The position numbers and the translations under genes were made by a program. The notes beneath the pieces are model-generated. The model saw nothing but the letters and a program-made list of their open reading frames with translations, did not search any database and was not told the origin of the DNA. Below are positions 23,968 to 31,500 of a stretch of 32,784 nucleotides of DNA, piece by piece. This stretch comes from Elusimicrobia bacterium RIFOXYA12_FULL_51_18 (GTDB lineage Bacteria > Elusimicrobiota > Elusimicrobia > Elusimicrobiales > UBA9959): contig MGVA01000048.1 of assembly GCA_001800245.1 (NCBI GenBank), positions 476 to 33,259 on the forward strand. Direction: 5' to 3'. Every line of letters begins with the position of its first letter. The first letter of the stretch is position 1.

Positions 23968-25707
23968 ATGCTCCTGATCCGCTTAAGCCTTCGAAATCTG
24001 CTGCGTCAGAAACGGCGTAATATGCTGCTGGGCTCGGCCATGGCCATAGGCGTGGCCATACTTATTACGGCCAACGCCTTCTCGCACGGCATTTCGGACA
24101 TTCTGTTCAACAAGGTGATGCGCTACGTCACCGGCCACGTAGCGGTGCGCTTCAACGAGCGCGGCGGCGTCATGCGCGAGATCTTCCGCGACCGGGACCG
24201 GGTTTGGGAATCCGTAAAAGGCGAGTCCCTCATAGAAGAGGCCGACGAGTCCATAGGCATGTTCTCCCGCGCTATAGGCAACGGTAAATCGGACAATATA
24301 ATAATGGTGGGGATAAACACCAAGAAAGGGGTGAGCGAAAAGGCTCTGAAAGAGACCGAAGAATCCTTTCGGCTGGTGGAAGGGAAATGGAAGGACGTGG
24401 AAAACCCGGCCATCGAGAACCCGGCGATAATTTCCGAGGATAAGGCCCGCTACCTTAACCTGAAAAAGAACGACACGATGCGGGTGCGTTTTCGCAACAT
24501 GTTCGGCCAGGATCAGGCCGCCCGGCTTACCGTGGTCGGAATCTCAAAGAACGACAACATATTCATGCAGGGAGTGGTGTTCCTGGAACTGGACCGCGCA
24601 AAAGAGCTGCTCGGCTACCGCCCCTGGGAGACGGGTCGTCTCAGTCTCACCATAAAGGATCCGCAGAAGAACGCCCGGGCCCTTGCCGACCGCATACATG
24701 AAAAACTCAAGCCCGGCGCCGCTGTGATCTACGCCTTCGCGGCCGGGAAGCCCGTGACGGTCCTCGGTTTTAAAAGCGATGATGTCTCGAAAGGGAAAAT
24801 ACAGGGCCTGGCCAAGCTTTCCGCGGGGACTTTCGATAAGGCTTTTAGGAAAGACGGTGTGATACTGCCAGCGGCGCTGGCCCGAAAGCTGGGCCTCACG
24901 GCCGGGGGGAAGGTAAAGCTCTCCTACCCGCGCAAGTTCGAAGACGCCCCTAAAGAGGCCTCTCTTACCGTGGCCGCTGTCTGTGCCTACGGCTGCCCCG
25001 GCGGCGACGTAGTGCTGATGAACGACGCCGGCTTCTACGACTACTACTACGAGGATATGCCCGCGCCCCCCGGCCCCGGAGTTATACCGTACCTGCCTGA
25101 AGGTCCCTGGGCGAAATTGGTCTCCCCGGAATGGATACTGCTCCAACGCACTTATACCACCGACGACTACAAGAAGAAATACCAAGATATCTCCAAGAAC
25201 AAGTGGAAGGGCACCACGATAGACGTCTCTACTATGTACGAGACCGCCAGCGACATCTTAAAGCTCGAGAGCGTACTGAATATAATAACCATCTCCGCCG
25301 TGGTCGTGCTCTTCTTCATAATACTGCTGGGGGTGGTGAATACGCTGCGCATGACGATAAGAGAGCGCACGCGCGAGATAGGCACGGTGCGGGCCATAGG
25401 CATGCGGCGCGCGGACGTGCGCAATATGTTCCTGCTGGAAACGCTGTTCCTTACGCTGTTCTCCTCGGCGGCGGGGCTGGCGCTGGGCTTCGGGGTGATG
25501 AAGCTTCTTACCCTTATCACGTTTCACCCGGTCGATAACCCGCTGGGTATGCTGCTGGTGAACGGACATCTTTATTTTCTGCCCACCTTCACGGGCATGG
25601 CGGGCAGCGTTTTGCTTATAATATCCATAGCGACGGCTACGGCCTGGTTCCCTGCGCGCAGGGCGGCTGAGTTGTCTCCGGCGCAGGCTTTAGGGCATTT
25701 CGGTTAG
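23968..25707 (+). CDS. FtsX-like ABC permease, second of two
   Basis: This 579-residue permease has the same layout as its neighbour: N-terminal helix (about 18-38, MLLGSAMAIGVAILITANAF), a large periplasmic domain, and three C-terminal helices (about 436-460, 487-512, 543-563). The coupling segment is RERTREIGTVRAIGMRRADV. The periplasmic insert is about 75 residues longer and carries an extra region (about 360-420) with two cysteines (CAYGC) and a Pro/Gly/Tyr-rich stretch (YDYYYEDMPAPPGPG). The gene starts 7 bases after its partner. The asymmetry of the two permeases fits a Lol-type heterodimer in which one subunit binds the periplasmic carrier; that division of labour is inferred. Confidence 0.9.
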   Translation: MLLIRLSLRNLLRQKRRNMLLGSAMAIGVAILITANAFSHGISDILFNKVMRYVTGHVAVRFNERGGVMREIFRDRDRVWESVKGESLIEEADESIGMFSRAIGNGKSDNIIMVGINTKKGVSEKALKETEESFRLVEGKWKDVENPAIENPAIISEDKARYLNLKKNDTMRVRFRNMFGQDQAARLTVVGISKNDNIFMQGVVFLELDRAKELLGYRPWETGRLSLTIKDPQKNARALADRIHEKLKPGAAVIYAFAAGKPVTVLGFKSDDVSKGKIQGLAKLSAGTFDKAFRKDGVILPAALARKLGLTAGGKVKLSYPRKFEDAPKEASLTVAAVCAYGCPGGDVVLMNDAGFYDYYYEDMPAPPGPGVIPYLPEGPWAKLVSPEWILLQRTYTTDDYKKKYQDISKNKWKGTTIDVSTMYETASDILKLESVLNIITISAVVVLFFIILLGVVNTLRMTIRERTREIGTVRAIGMRRADVRNMFLLETLFLTLFSSAAGLALGFGVMKLLTLITFHPVDNPLGMLLVNGHLYFLPTFTGMAGSVLLIISIATATAWFPARRAAELSPAQALGHFG

Positions 25708-25755
25708 CGGACTGTTAGGGAAATGCGCGGCGGCTTTGAATAAGGGGAAACGATT

Positions 25756-26544
25756 ATGAAATCGGCGGATGAAATCATGCTTAAAACCGCATTCGCGGCG
25801 CTTATAATAACTTTCGCTTTTGTTCCAGGTTTCTGCGCCGAAAGCAAAATTGTCCCGATACTTAAGGCCATAGACATGAATTATAAGATGAAGGCGGATG
25901 TAAGGGCCGACGTGACGCTTACGCAGCAGCGCGTAGGGCAGGGAACAAAGATAATCGACATGGGATATTTCCGCCGCGATTCGGACGACGCTTTTCTTAT
26001 AGTCATGAACGCCCCGGAGAACGAGAAGGGCAACGGTTATTTGCGCGTGGGAGACAATTTCTGGATGTATCGCAAGAACACCAGAACGTTTCAGCACGTG
26101 AACCGGGACGAGAGCATCGGAGGCTCGGACGCCCATAGCGACGATTTCGAGACCCGCAAGCTGGCCGAACTTTACGGGCCCGTCGCCGATTCCTCGGGAA
26201 CGGAAAAGATCTCGGAAGAAATGCTCGGAAAAGTTCCGGTCAATAAATTCGAGGTCAGAGCGAAGGTCAACGACGTGGATTACCCCCGGCAGATATTCTG
26301 GACGCGCCGCGACAATAATTTGCTGCTCAAACAGGAGTGCTATTCGCTTTCCGGCACGCTGATGCAGACCGCTTATTTCCTTAAGTTTACGCAGATAGAG
26401 GGGCGCTACGTGCCGGTGAAGCAGCTGTTTATCGACGAGTTCGAAAAGGGCAACAAAACCATAGTGGAGATATCTAATATGGTTCCCGGAAAGCTTGACG
26501 ACAAAATATTCACAAAGGCGTATCTGGAGAACCTGAGCAAATAA
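25756..26544 (+). CDS. LolA-like outer-membrane lipoprotein-sorting protein
   Basis: This 262-residue protein has a signal peptide (MKSADEIMLKTAFAALIITF, cleavage after GFCA). The mature part matches the LolA_like family (PF17131): MKADVRADVTLTQQR, GYFRRDSDDAFLIVM, GYLRVGDNFWMYRKNTRTF, then a late YVPVKQLFIDEFEKGNKT strand. LolA-type proteins are half-open beta-barrels that carry acyl chains across the periplasm. AGGGGAAA before ATG 25756 supports this start; ATG 25777 is an alternative with a shorter n-region. Its position right after two FtsX permeases suggests it accepts cargo from them and delivers it to the outer membrane. It is not the housekeeping LolA, which belongs to a different subfamily. 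Confidence 0.85.
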   Translation: MKSADEIMLKTAFAALIITFAFVPGFCAESKIVPILKAIDMNYKMKADVRADVTLTQQRVGQGTKIIDMGYFRRDSDDAFLIVMNAPENEKGNGYLRVGDNFWMYRKNTRTFQHVNRDESIGGSDAHSDDFETRKLAELYGPVADSSGTEKISEEMLGKVPVNKFEVRAKVNDVDYPRQIFWTRRDNNLLLKQECYSLSGTLMQTAYFLKFTQIEGRYVPVKQLFIDEFEKGNKTIVEISNMVPGKLDDKIFTKAYLENLSK

Positions 26545-26547
26545 ATT

Positions 26548-27858
26548 ATGAAAAAGTTTTTCATATCCGCGGCGCTGGGGGGCCTGCTGTGTCCCGGCAT
26601 AGTCCGGGCCGAAGATGCGGCTTCGGAGCTTGAGATGTTTTCAAGTTCCGAGGTGGTTACGCAGGCGGTCTCCGCCGCGGGCCCGGCCGAAGAAAAGAAG
26701 ACCGTGGGCTTTTCCGGCGAGGCGGTAAGCGTGGTTGAGGACGTGATCTACAGTTCCTCCTCCGCCCATCCGCTGAACTCCTATATAGTGGGCAATTTGC
26801 TGCTTGATGTGCGTCTGAAGAACGGCGTCAAAGCCTTTGCCAATATGGAGACCGGTTATTATTCCAGGACGCGGGAGACCGATTCCACACTGCGCGAGGC
26901 GTTCCTCGACTTCAATATCGACCGCCGGATATATTTCCGCACGGGGAAACAAGTGTTGCAATGGGGCAGGTGTACTCTCTGGAATCCCACCGACCTGATA
27001 AACGTGGAGAAAAAGACTTTTGTGCGCAAGATAGGGTACCGGGACGGCGCTTACGGGCTGAAGGTACACATTCCGTTCGGAACCGCCCGTAATATTTACG
27101 GTTTTCTGGATACGGGCGGAGAATTGAATGACCGCGACCTTGGCGGCGCGTTGAAATTCGAGTTCCTGACCGGCAGGACCGAAATGGCGTTTTCCGGCTG
27201 GGCCAAACGCGCGCGCCGCCCGGTTCTGGGATACGAGATTTCCAGCCGCCTTGGGAACGTGGATATCTCCGGGGAAGCAAGCCTGGCCCGGCGCGATAAT
27301 ACGCGGTTTATCAGAGACGACGGCGGAACGCTTGATATATACAGAAAAAATGACGATTGGGTCACTAAAGCCGCCGTTAACTTCAGCAAAGGTTTCAGAC
27401 TCGGCAACTTCAACGACAGGCTGACGGCGGCCGCAGAGTTCTTTTATAATCAGACGGGTTATGTGAAAACCCCGTTCAGGGATGAAGCGGTCTATAACCT
27501 GTCCGTTCCGCTGGTGTCCGTCGGTCCGGCCGGGACGCCGGTTTACCGGACCACCGGCACAAAAGAAGAATTCATGCTTGCTAACGGACTTTATGCCCCC
27601 AACTACCTGGCCAGGTATTACGGCGCGGTTTTTACCGGCATAAGCCGGTTCATAATAACGGATATGACGCTGAACATGAATTATATACGCAACCTTAACG
27701 ACGGTTCAGGCGTGCTTTCCACTGGTGTGGCGTATAAGAACATTAACGACTTTTCAGCCGGCTGCCTTGTAAGTTCCTACCTTGGCGGCGCCGATCGGGA
27801 GTATACTTTTTCCAAGGCCAGGCTGCTGGTCCAGCTTACGGCCGGGATTTCATTCTGA
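26548..27858 (+). CDS. Outer-membrane beta-barrel protein of the lipid/lipoprotein export operon
   Basis: This 436-residue protein has a signal peptide (MKKFFISAALGGLLCPGIVRA) and many amphipathic strands ending in the aromatic-rich closing strand LLVQLTAGISF, whose terminal Phe is the BAM recognition mark. The segment YFRTGKQVLQWGRCTLWNPT, followed by DLINVEKKTFV, recalls the DUF1302-like barrels that accompany LolA_like and FtsX genes in other diderms. The gene starts 3 bases after the LolA-like stop and lacks its own Shine-Dalgarno sequence, so it is coupled. The likely role is an outer-membrane port or receptor for what the ABC-LolA machinery carries; the cargo is unknown. Confidence 0.85.
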   Translation: MKKFFISAALGGLLCPGIVRAEDAASELEMFSSSEVVTQAVSAAGPAEEKKTVGFSGEAVSVVEDVIYSSSSAHPLNSYIVGNLLLDVRLKNGVKAFANMETGYYSRTRETDSTLREAFLDFNIDRRIYFRTGKQVLQWGRCTLWNPTDLINVEKKTFVRKIGYRDGAYGLKVHIPFGTARNIYGFLDTGGELNDRDLGGALKFEFLTGRTEMAFSGWAKRARRPVLGYEISSRLGNVDISGEASLARRDNTRFIRDDGGTLDIYRKNDDWVTKAAVNFSKGFRLGNFNDRLTAAAEFFYNQTGYVKTPFRDEAVYNLSVPLVSVGPAGTPVYRTTGTKEEFMLANGLYAPNYLARYYGAVFTGISRFIITDMTLNMNYIRNLNDGSGVLSTGVAYKNINDFSAGCLVSSYLGGADREYTFSKARLLVQLTAGISF

Positions 27859-27930
27859 AATAGAAGAGAAGATAGGTGAACGGAGGCTTTTCAGTTATCT
27901 GTTACTGGAGGCCGGCAGAAGGGGAAAATT

Positions 27931-30726
27931 GTGAAGATAGACGTGATAGGCGCAAAAGACAATCTGGTGGAGAAAGCGGGCGAAATTCTGCTTTCGGCCG
28001 GATCGTTGGCCGATAATCTGGTGATCTTCCCTGGCAAGCGGCCGGCGCATTTTTTGAGGAAGTTTTTGGCTGAGAAGAAGGGTTCGGCGCTGAAGGCTCC
28101 GGTTATCACCTCCATGGACGGTTTTATAGACCTGGCCGCGGAGGAACTGTGGATCGTTGCGCCGTCCGTGTCGCCGCTTGATCTGGCCGGGGTTCTTTAC
28201 GGGGGCCTGCGCAAAGAGTTTTGCCATGTCATCGCCCGTGACCCCGGACTGCTTAGCCTGGATCTGTTCCTGCCCTGGGCCTTTAAACTTATAGGAGACT
28301 TCGAAGAGCTCAAAATAGAGCTTAAGACGCAAAAGGACCTCTCCGGTTACGACGCCATTCTTCCGGCGGACCTGAAGAGCGTTTCTTTCATCAAAAAACT
28401 TGAAAGTTTCAGCCGCCTTTACGGCGAATTCTATGCCGCTTGCGAAAAGGAAAATCTCGTCACCCGCTCCATGAAATACGCGAAAGTGGCGGCGGAAATA
28501 GGCCGCTTCGGCCACAAACGTTATGAAAATATAATTTTCGCGGGTTTTTTCGCGCTTACCAACGCCGAAAAAGCTATACTCAAACATCTTGCCGCCCACG
28601 GCGCCCGCGTAATTTTAGAATCAGGCCCCGGCCTGAAAGAGCAATTCGCCTTCTTGGGCGAATTGCCTTCAGCCTCCAATCCTGAACCTTCAGTCTCGCT
28701 CCATTTTTATAAAGCCGGAGATATTCACGGCGAGATCTTCAAGCTTGCCCAAGTGCTGAAGGCGCCGGCCCCGGGAGATCTGATCGTCCTTCCGGAAGCC
28801 CGATCGCTTTTCCCGGTGATAGAGAATGTCCTCCCCGGCGTGAAGGACTACAACATCTCCATGGGCTACCCGCTGGTCTCAACCCCGGTTTACGCCCTGA
28901 TCGACGCATTGGCCGATCTGCTGGACAAAAAAGGCGAAGGCGGCTACTTCGCCGCCAATTATCTCAAGTTCGTTTTCCATCCATACGTCAAAAATATTTA
29001 TCTGGGCAAGTCCGCCGAATCCGGACGTGTCGTTTTTCAGACTGTGGAAGAGAATATCTCCTCAAGGGTGAATAAATACGTCGAACTTAAAGAAATAGAA
29101 AATAATGAGGAGATACTTGAAAACGCGGCCGCCAAATTGAAAGATTATGGCCGGAAAGAACTGGATGCTTCCGCGGTCCGGGCTCATATAATCCTTATAC
29201 ATAAAACCCTCATCGTCCCTTTCGAGGATATAAAGGATATAGGCGACTTCGCCGCGAAGCTGCTCGCCCTGATCTCGTACATTTCTGAAAACAGCACCGC
29301 CCCGCTGCATCCCTACTGGGCCCCTTTTGTGGAGCGCGCCATAGAGCATATAATCGAGCTGCGAAATTCCCGCCTGGCCGCCGAGCGCTTCGACGCCCCG
29401 GCGGGGTATTTTAAATTCTTCAAGACCTTCATCCGGAGCGCCAATTATCCTTTCCCGGGCACCCCGCTCAAAGGCTTGCAGGTCCTCGGATTGCTTGAAA
29501 CCCGCAATCTCAAATTCGACCGGGTCTATTTCCTGGACGCCAACGCGGATATTTTGCCTTCCTCGCGCAAAGAGGATACGATACTCCCGCATTTTGTGCG
29601 CGAAAGCCTCGGCCTGGCCACCTACAAGACCAGGGAACAACTGGCCCGTTATTATTTCAACGTTCTGATCTCCGGCGCAAAAGAGGCCCATATCTTCTAC
29701 AAGGATTCCGCCGCCAAGGAGCGCAGCCCGTTCGTAGAAAAGTTGATCTGGGACCTGGAGCGCCGGAATAAAAAACCCGAAGAAGCCGACGTCCATTTCC
29801 GCATCAGGTTTTCCCAGAACGAACCTGCGCCCGTAGCCAAGACCCCGGAGGTTCTTGCCTTCCTGAAAAAGCGGGAATTCTCGCCCTCGGCCATAGACAC
29901 ATATCTCAATTGCGGACTCCGGTTCTATTATAAGTACGCCCTGCGCCTCTCCGAGAAGGACGAAATTTCCGACGAAATAGAACAGCGCGAGATCGGCACT
30001 ATAGTCCACGAGATCCTGGAAAACTTCTTTAAGTCCCGTGTGGGGAAACCGCTCCATATTAAGGAGGCCGACTATATACACATCCTTGAAGACGCCGCGA
30101 AAGTCTTTGACTCGCGCCTGAGAGGACATAACGCCGGCTGTGAGTATCTTATAAAACGGCAGGTGGAGAAGCGCCTGGCCGACATACTTGATTACCATCG
30201 CGACAATCTGGCCGGCATAACTATTTTGGATTGCGAAAAAGAATTCAAGGCTTACCTGCCCACCAAATACGGCCGCATAACGCTGAAAGGCCGGGCCGAT
30301 CGCGTGGACCAGCGCGATAACCGCGTTCATATTCTGGATTATAAGACCGGCGCTTTAGCCCGCGTGCCCAATTGGACCAGGTTCGATTTCGGTTTGCGCG
30401 AAGACTGGCCTAAAACGCTTAAATCCACGCAATTGCCGTTCTATATCATGGCGTATATGGGGGAAAACACAGGCGCCGATATCCGAAACATGGACGCCTC
30501 CCTGATGCTTTTAGGCCGGGAGAAAATCGTTGAGGAATCTCTTTTTAAGGAAAGGTATAAAAAAACGCCGGACAAGTCCGCCATCTTCGGCGTTTACCGG
30601 CAGACTATCTCCGCCCTGATAGAAGAGATCCTTGATGAGAACCTGCCTTTCGTCCCGGTCCCGGACGAGGCGGCCTGCGCGAACTGCCCCTTTAAAATTC
30701 TCTGCGGCAGGCAATGGGTGGAATAA
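27931..30726 (+). CDS. AddB-like PD-(D/E)XK nuclease with iron-sulfur cysteines
   Basis: This 931-residue protein starts at GTG 27931 after AAGGGGAAAATT. The N-terminal half is an inactivated helicase-like region: at the Walker A position it reads VIFPGKRPAHFL with no GxGKT. The C-terminal half is a nuclease, with HEILENFF (His near 692), GRADRVD, and Asp803 and Lys805 in ILDYKTG. Four cysteines (Cys661 in LNCGLRFYYKY; Cys916, Cys919 and Cys925 in CANCPFKILC) reproduce the C...C-x2-C-x5-C iron-sulfur staple of AddB. It would pair with the AddA-like protein, although 6.2 kb of transporter genes separate them. An anti-parallel ORF over its centre is a shadow. Confidence 0.9.
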   Translation: MKIDVIGAKDNLVEKAGEILLSAGSLADNLVIFPGKRPAHFLRKFLAEKKGSALKAPVITSMDGFIDLAAEELWIVAPSVSPLDLAGVLYGGLRKEFCHVIARDPGLLSLDLFLPWAFKLIGDFEELKIELKTQKDLSGYDAILPADLKSVSFIKKLESFSRLYGEFYAACEKENLVTRSMKYAKVAAEIGRFGHKRYENIIFAGFFALTNAEKAILKHLAAHGARVILESGPGLKEQFAFLGELPSASNPEPSVSLHFYKAGDIHGEIFKLAQVLKAPAPGDLIVLPEARSLFPVIENVLPGVKDYNISMGYPLVSTPVYALIDALADLLDKKGEGGYFAANYLKFVFHPYVKNIYLGKSAESGRVVFQTVEENISSRVNKYVELKEIENNEEILENAAAKLKDYGRKELDASAVRAHIILIHKTLIVPFEDIKDIGDFAAKLLALISYISENSTAPLHPYWAPFVERAIEHIIELRNSRLAAERFDAPAGYFKFFKTFIRSANYPFPGTPLKGLQVLGLLETRNLKFDRVYFLDANADILPSSRKEDTILPHFVRESLGLATYKTREQLARYYFNVLISGAKEAHIFYKDSAAKERSPFVEKLIWDLERRNKKPEEADVHFRIRFSQNEPAPVAKTPEVLAFLKKREFSPSAIDTYLNCGLRFYYKYALRLSEKDEISDEIEQREIGTIVHEILENFFKSRVGKPLHIKEADYIHILEDAAKVFDSRLRGHNAGCEYLIKRQVEKRLADILDYHRDNLAGITILDCEKEFKAYLPTKYGRITLKGRADRVDQRDNRVHILDYKTGALARVPNWTRFDFGLREDWPKTLKSTQLPFYIMAYMGENTGADIRNMDASLMLLGREKIVEESLFKERYKKTPDKSAIFGVYRQTISALIEEILDENLPFVPVPDEAACANCPFKILCGRQWVE

Positions 30727-31051
30727 CGTTGCAACCAAAAGCGCGGTTTTTGCGTATTGCGAATAATGGGTGAAACCGAGATAGAGATAATACGCCGGCG
30801 ACTAGGCGGAGATAATGCCGTTTTCTCCGGTGTTTTAGTTTGTTAGTGATACGGTAATTCTTTATAACGGCGGAACGAAAGTTTCAAAACGAGTTGTGGA
30901 AAACCCCATCGCTTCCCGTGAGATTTTGTGATGCGCCGGACAGGTCCGGAGCCGCAGAATTTGAAGCGCCAATTCGTTATCGCAGGTTTTAACCGGGACT
31001 TTTCCTCCCGGGTATAAGGTTTGTGGACGTAAAAAAAATTACAAATAGGCC
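30727..31051. other. Intergenic stretch with several short inverted repeats
   Basis: There is no convincing gene here. Short palindromes are CGGAGA/TCTCCG (30807-30829 region), CCGGA/TCCGG (30936-30950 region) and CCGGGA/TCCCGG (30991-31015 region). None has a good T-run. The composition is A/T-richer than the RNA gene that follows, so it may hold upstream promoter elements. Confidence 0.4.
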
Positions 31052-31080
31052 TTGACAAGTCAATATGTGTGTGCTACACT
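31052..31080 (+). promoter_or_regulatory. Consensus sigma-70 promoter of the structured RNA
   Basis: A perfect -35 hexamer TTGACA (31052-31057) is followed by a 17-base spacer and a -10 of TACACT (31075-31080). The start of transcription would fall near 31085-31088. This is the strongest promoter-like sequence I see in the window. Confidence 0.8.
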
Positions 31081-31086
31081 CCTTAT

Positions 31087-31448
31087 GCAGTCCTGATCTC
31101 TCTAATTAGCGCCGGTTGGTGTTTGGGCCCTGGTTGCGGTGTGCGGTCGGTTCGGTTCGGGTTGGTCTGGTCGCGGTGGTTGTGAGGGCCCGGTTCAGAG
31201 TGGTGTGGTTCGGGCTTGGGGGTCTGCCCCGGCTCCGGCGCGGTTCCCCGGTCCGTAGCCCGCTCTAGGCGGGGCGGGTTCCCCGGGGTGCCCGGTTTCC
31301 GCGGTGGCGCGCTCTGCGCCCCGGTCCCGGGCGGGTGTTCCGGTCCTTGGCGCGGTTTGTGCGCCTCTGGTCCCCCGGTCGCCCCTTAGTCGGTGTGTTG
31401 GCAAGTGAGCCAGTTGAAGAGCCCCCGTCCGTCGGGGGCTCTCGTTTT
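31087..31448 (+). ncRNA. Unclassified structured RNA, nearly free of adenine
   Basis: A strong promoter and a strong terminator in the same direction bracket about 360 bases that contain no plausible protein. From about 31111 to 31387 I count only about six A residues in some 280, far below the neighbouring DNA. Perfect short hairpins follow one another: GGGG/CCCC (31219-31230), CCCGC/GCGGG (31259-31273), GGCGC/GCGCC (31306-31320), GGCGC/GCGCC (31349-31365), and two GGGCCC blocks (31126 and 31186) that could pair. CGGT recurs about a dozen times. It lacks the conserved marks of RNase P RNA, tmRNA, SRP RNA and 6S RNA as I know them. Its function is unknown; exact ends are inferred. Confidence 0.7.
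31418..31448 (+). terminator. Strong intrinsic terminator of the structured RNA
   Basis: AGAGCCCCC (31418-31426) pairs perfectly with GGGGGCTCT (31434-31442) around a 7-base loop, followed by CGTTTTG. The 9-bp GC-rich stem is the best terminator in the window; the T-run is short. Confidence 0.85.
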
Positions 31449-31458
31449 GCGGCCTGAA

Positions 31459-31480
31459 GAAAGCCAACAGGCCGGCTTTC
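31459..31480 (-). terminator. Hairpin at the 3' end of the convergent - strand gene
   Basis: GAAAGCC (31459-31465) and GGCTTTC (31474-31480) form a 7-bp stem with an 8-base loop. An alternative overlapping stem is GGCCTG/CAGGCC (31451-31473). It lies 21 bases past the - strand stop and between two convergent units, so it may act for either; no long T-run follows. Confidence 0.45.
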
Positions 31481-31500
31481 CTACAGTTTACGGAGTGGAT

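Noticed and set aside
29062-30330. 422-residue - strand ORF
   Set aside because: It is antisense to the AddB-like nuclease domain, a product of GC-biased codon use; it has no recognisable motifs or ribosome site.
30843-31058. 71-residue - strand ORF before the RNA promoter
   Set aside because: It has no ribosome site or recognisable pattern, and it runs over the palindromes and the -35 region.
31081-31450. RNase P RNA, tmRNA, SRP RNA or 6S RNA
   Set aside because: The GAGGAAAGTCC core of RNase P RNA, the tRNA-like ends and CCA of tmRNA, and the GGAAG-type apical motif of SRP RNA are absent on both strands; the composition also does not fit 6S.
31195-31467. 90-residue - strand ORF across the A-poor region
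   Set aside because: It is rich in Arg, Pro, Gly, Thr and Ala only because the region lacks A on the + strand. It starts downstream of the terminator hairpin, has no ribosome site, and opposes a clear promoter/terminator pair.
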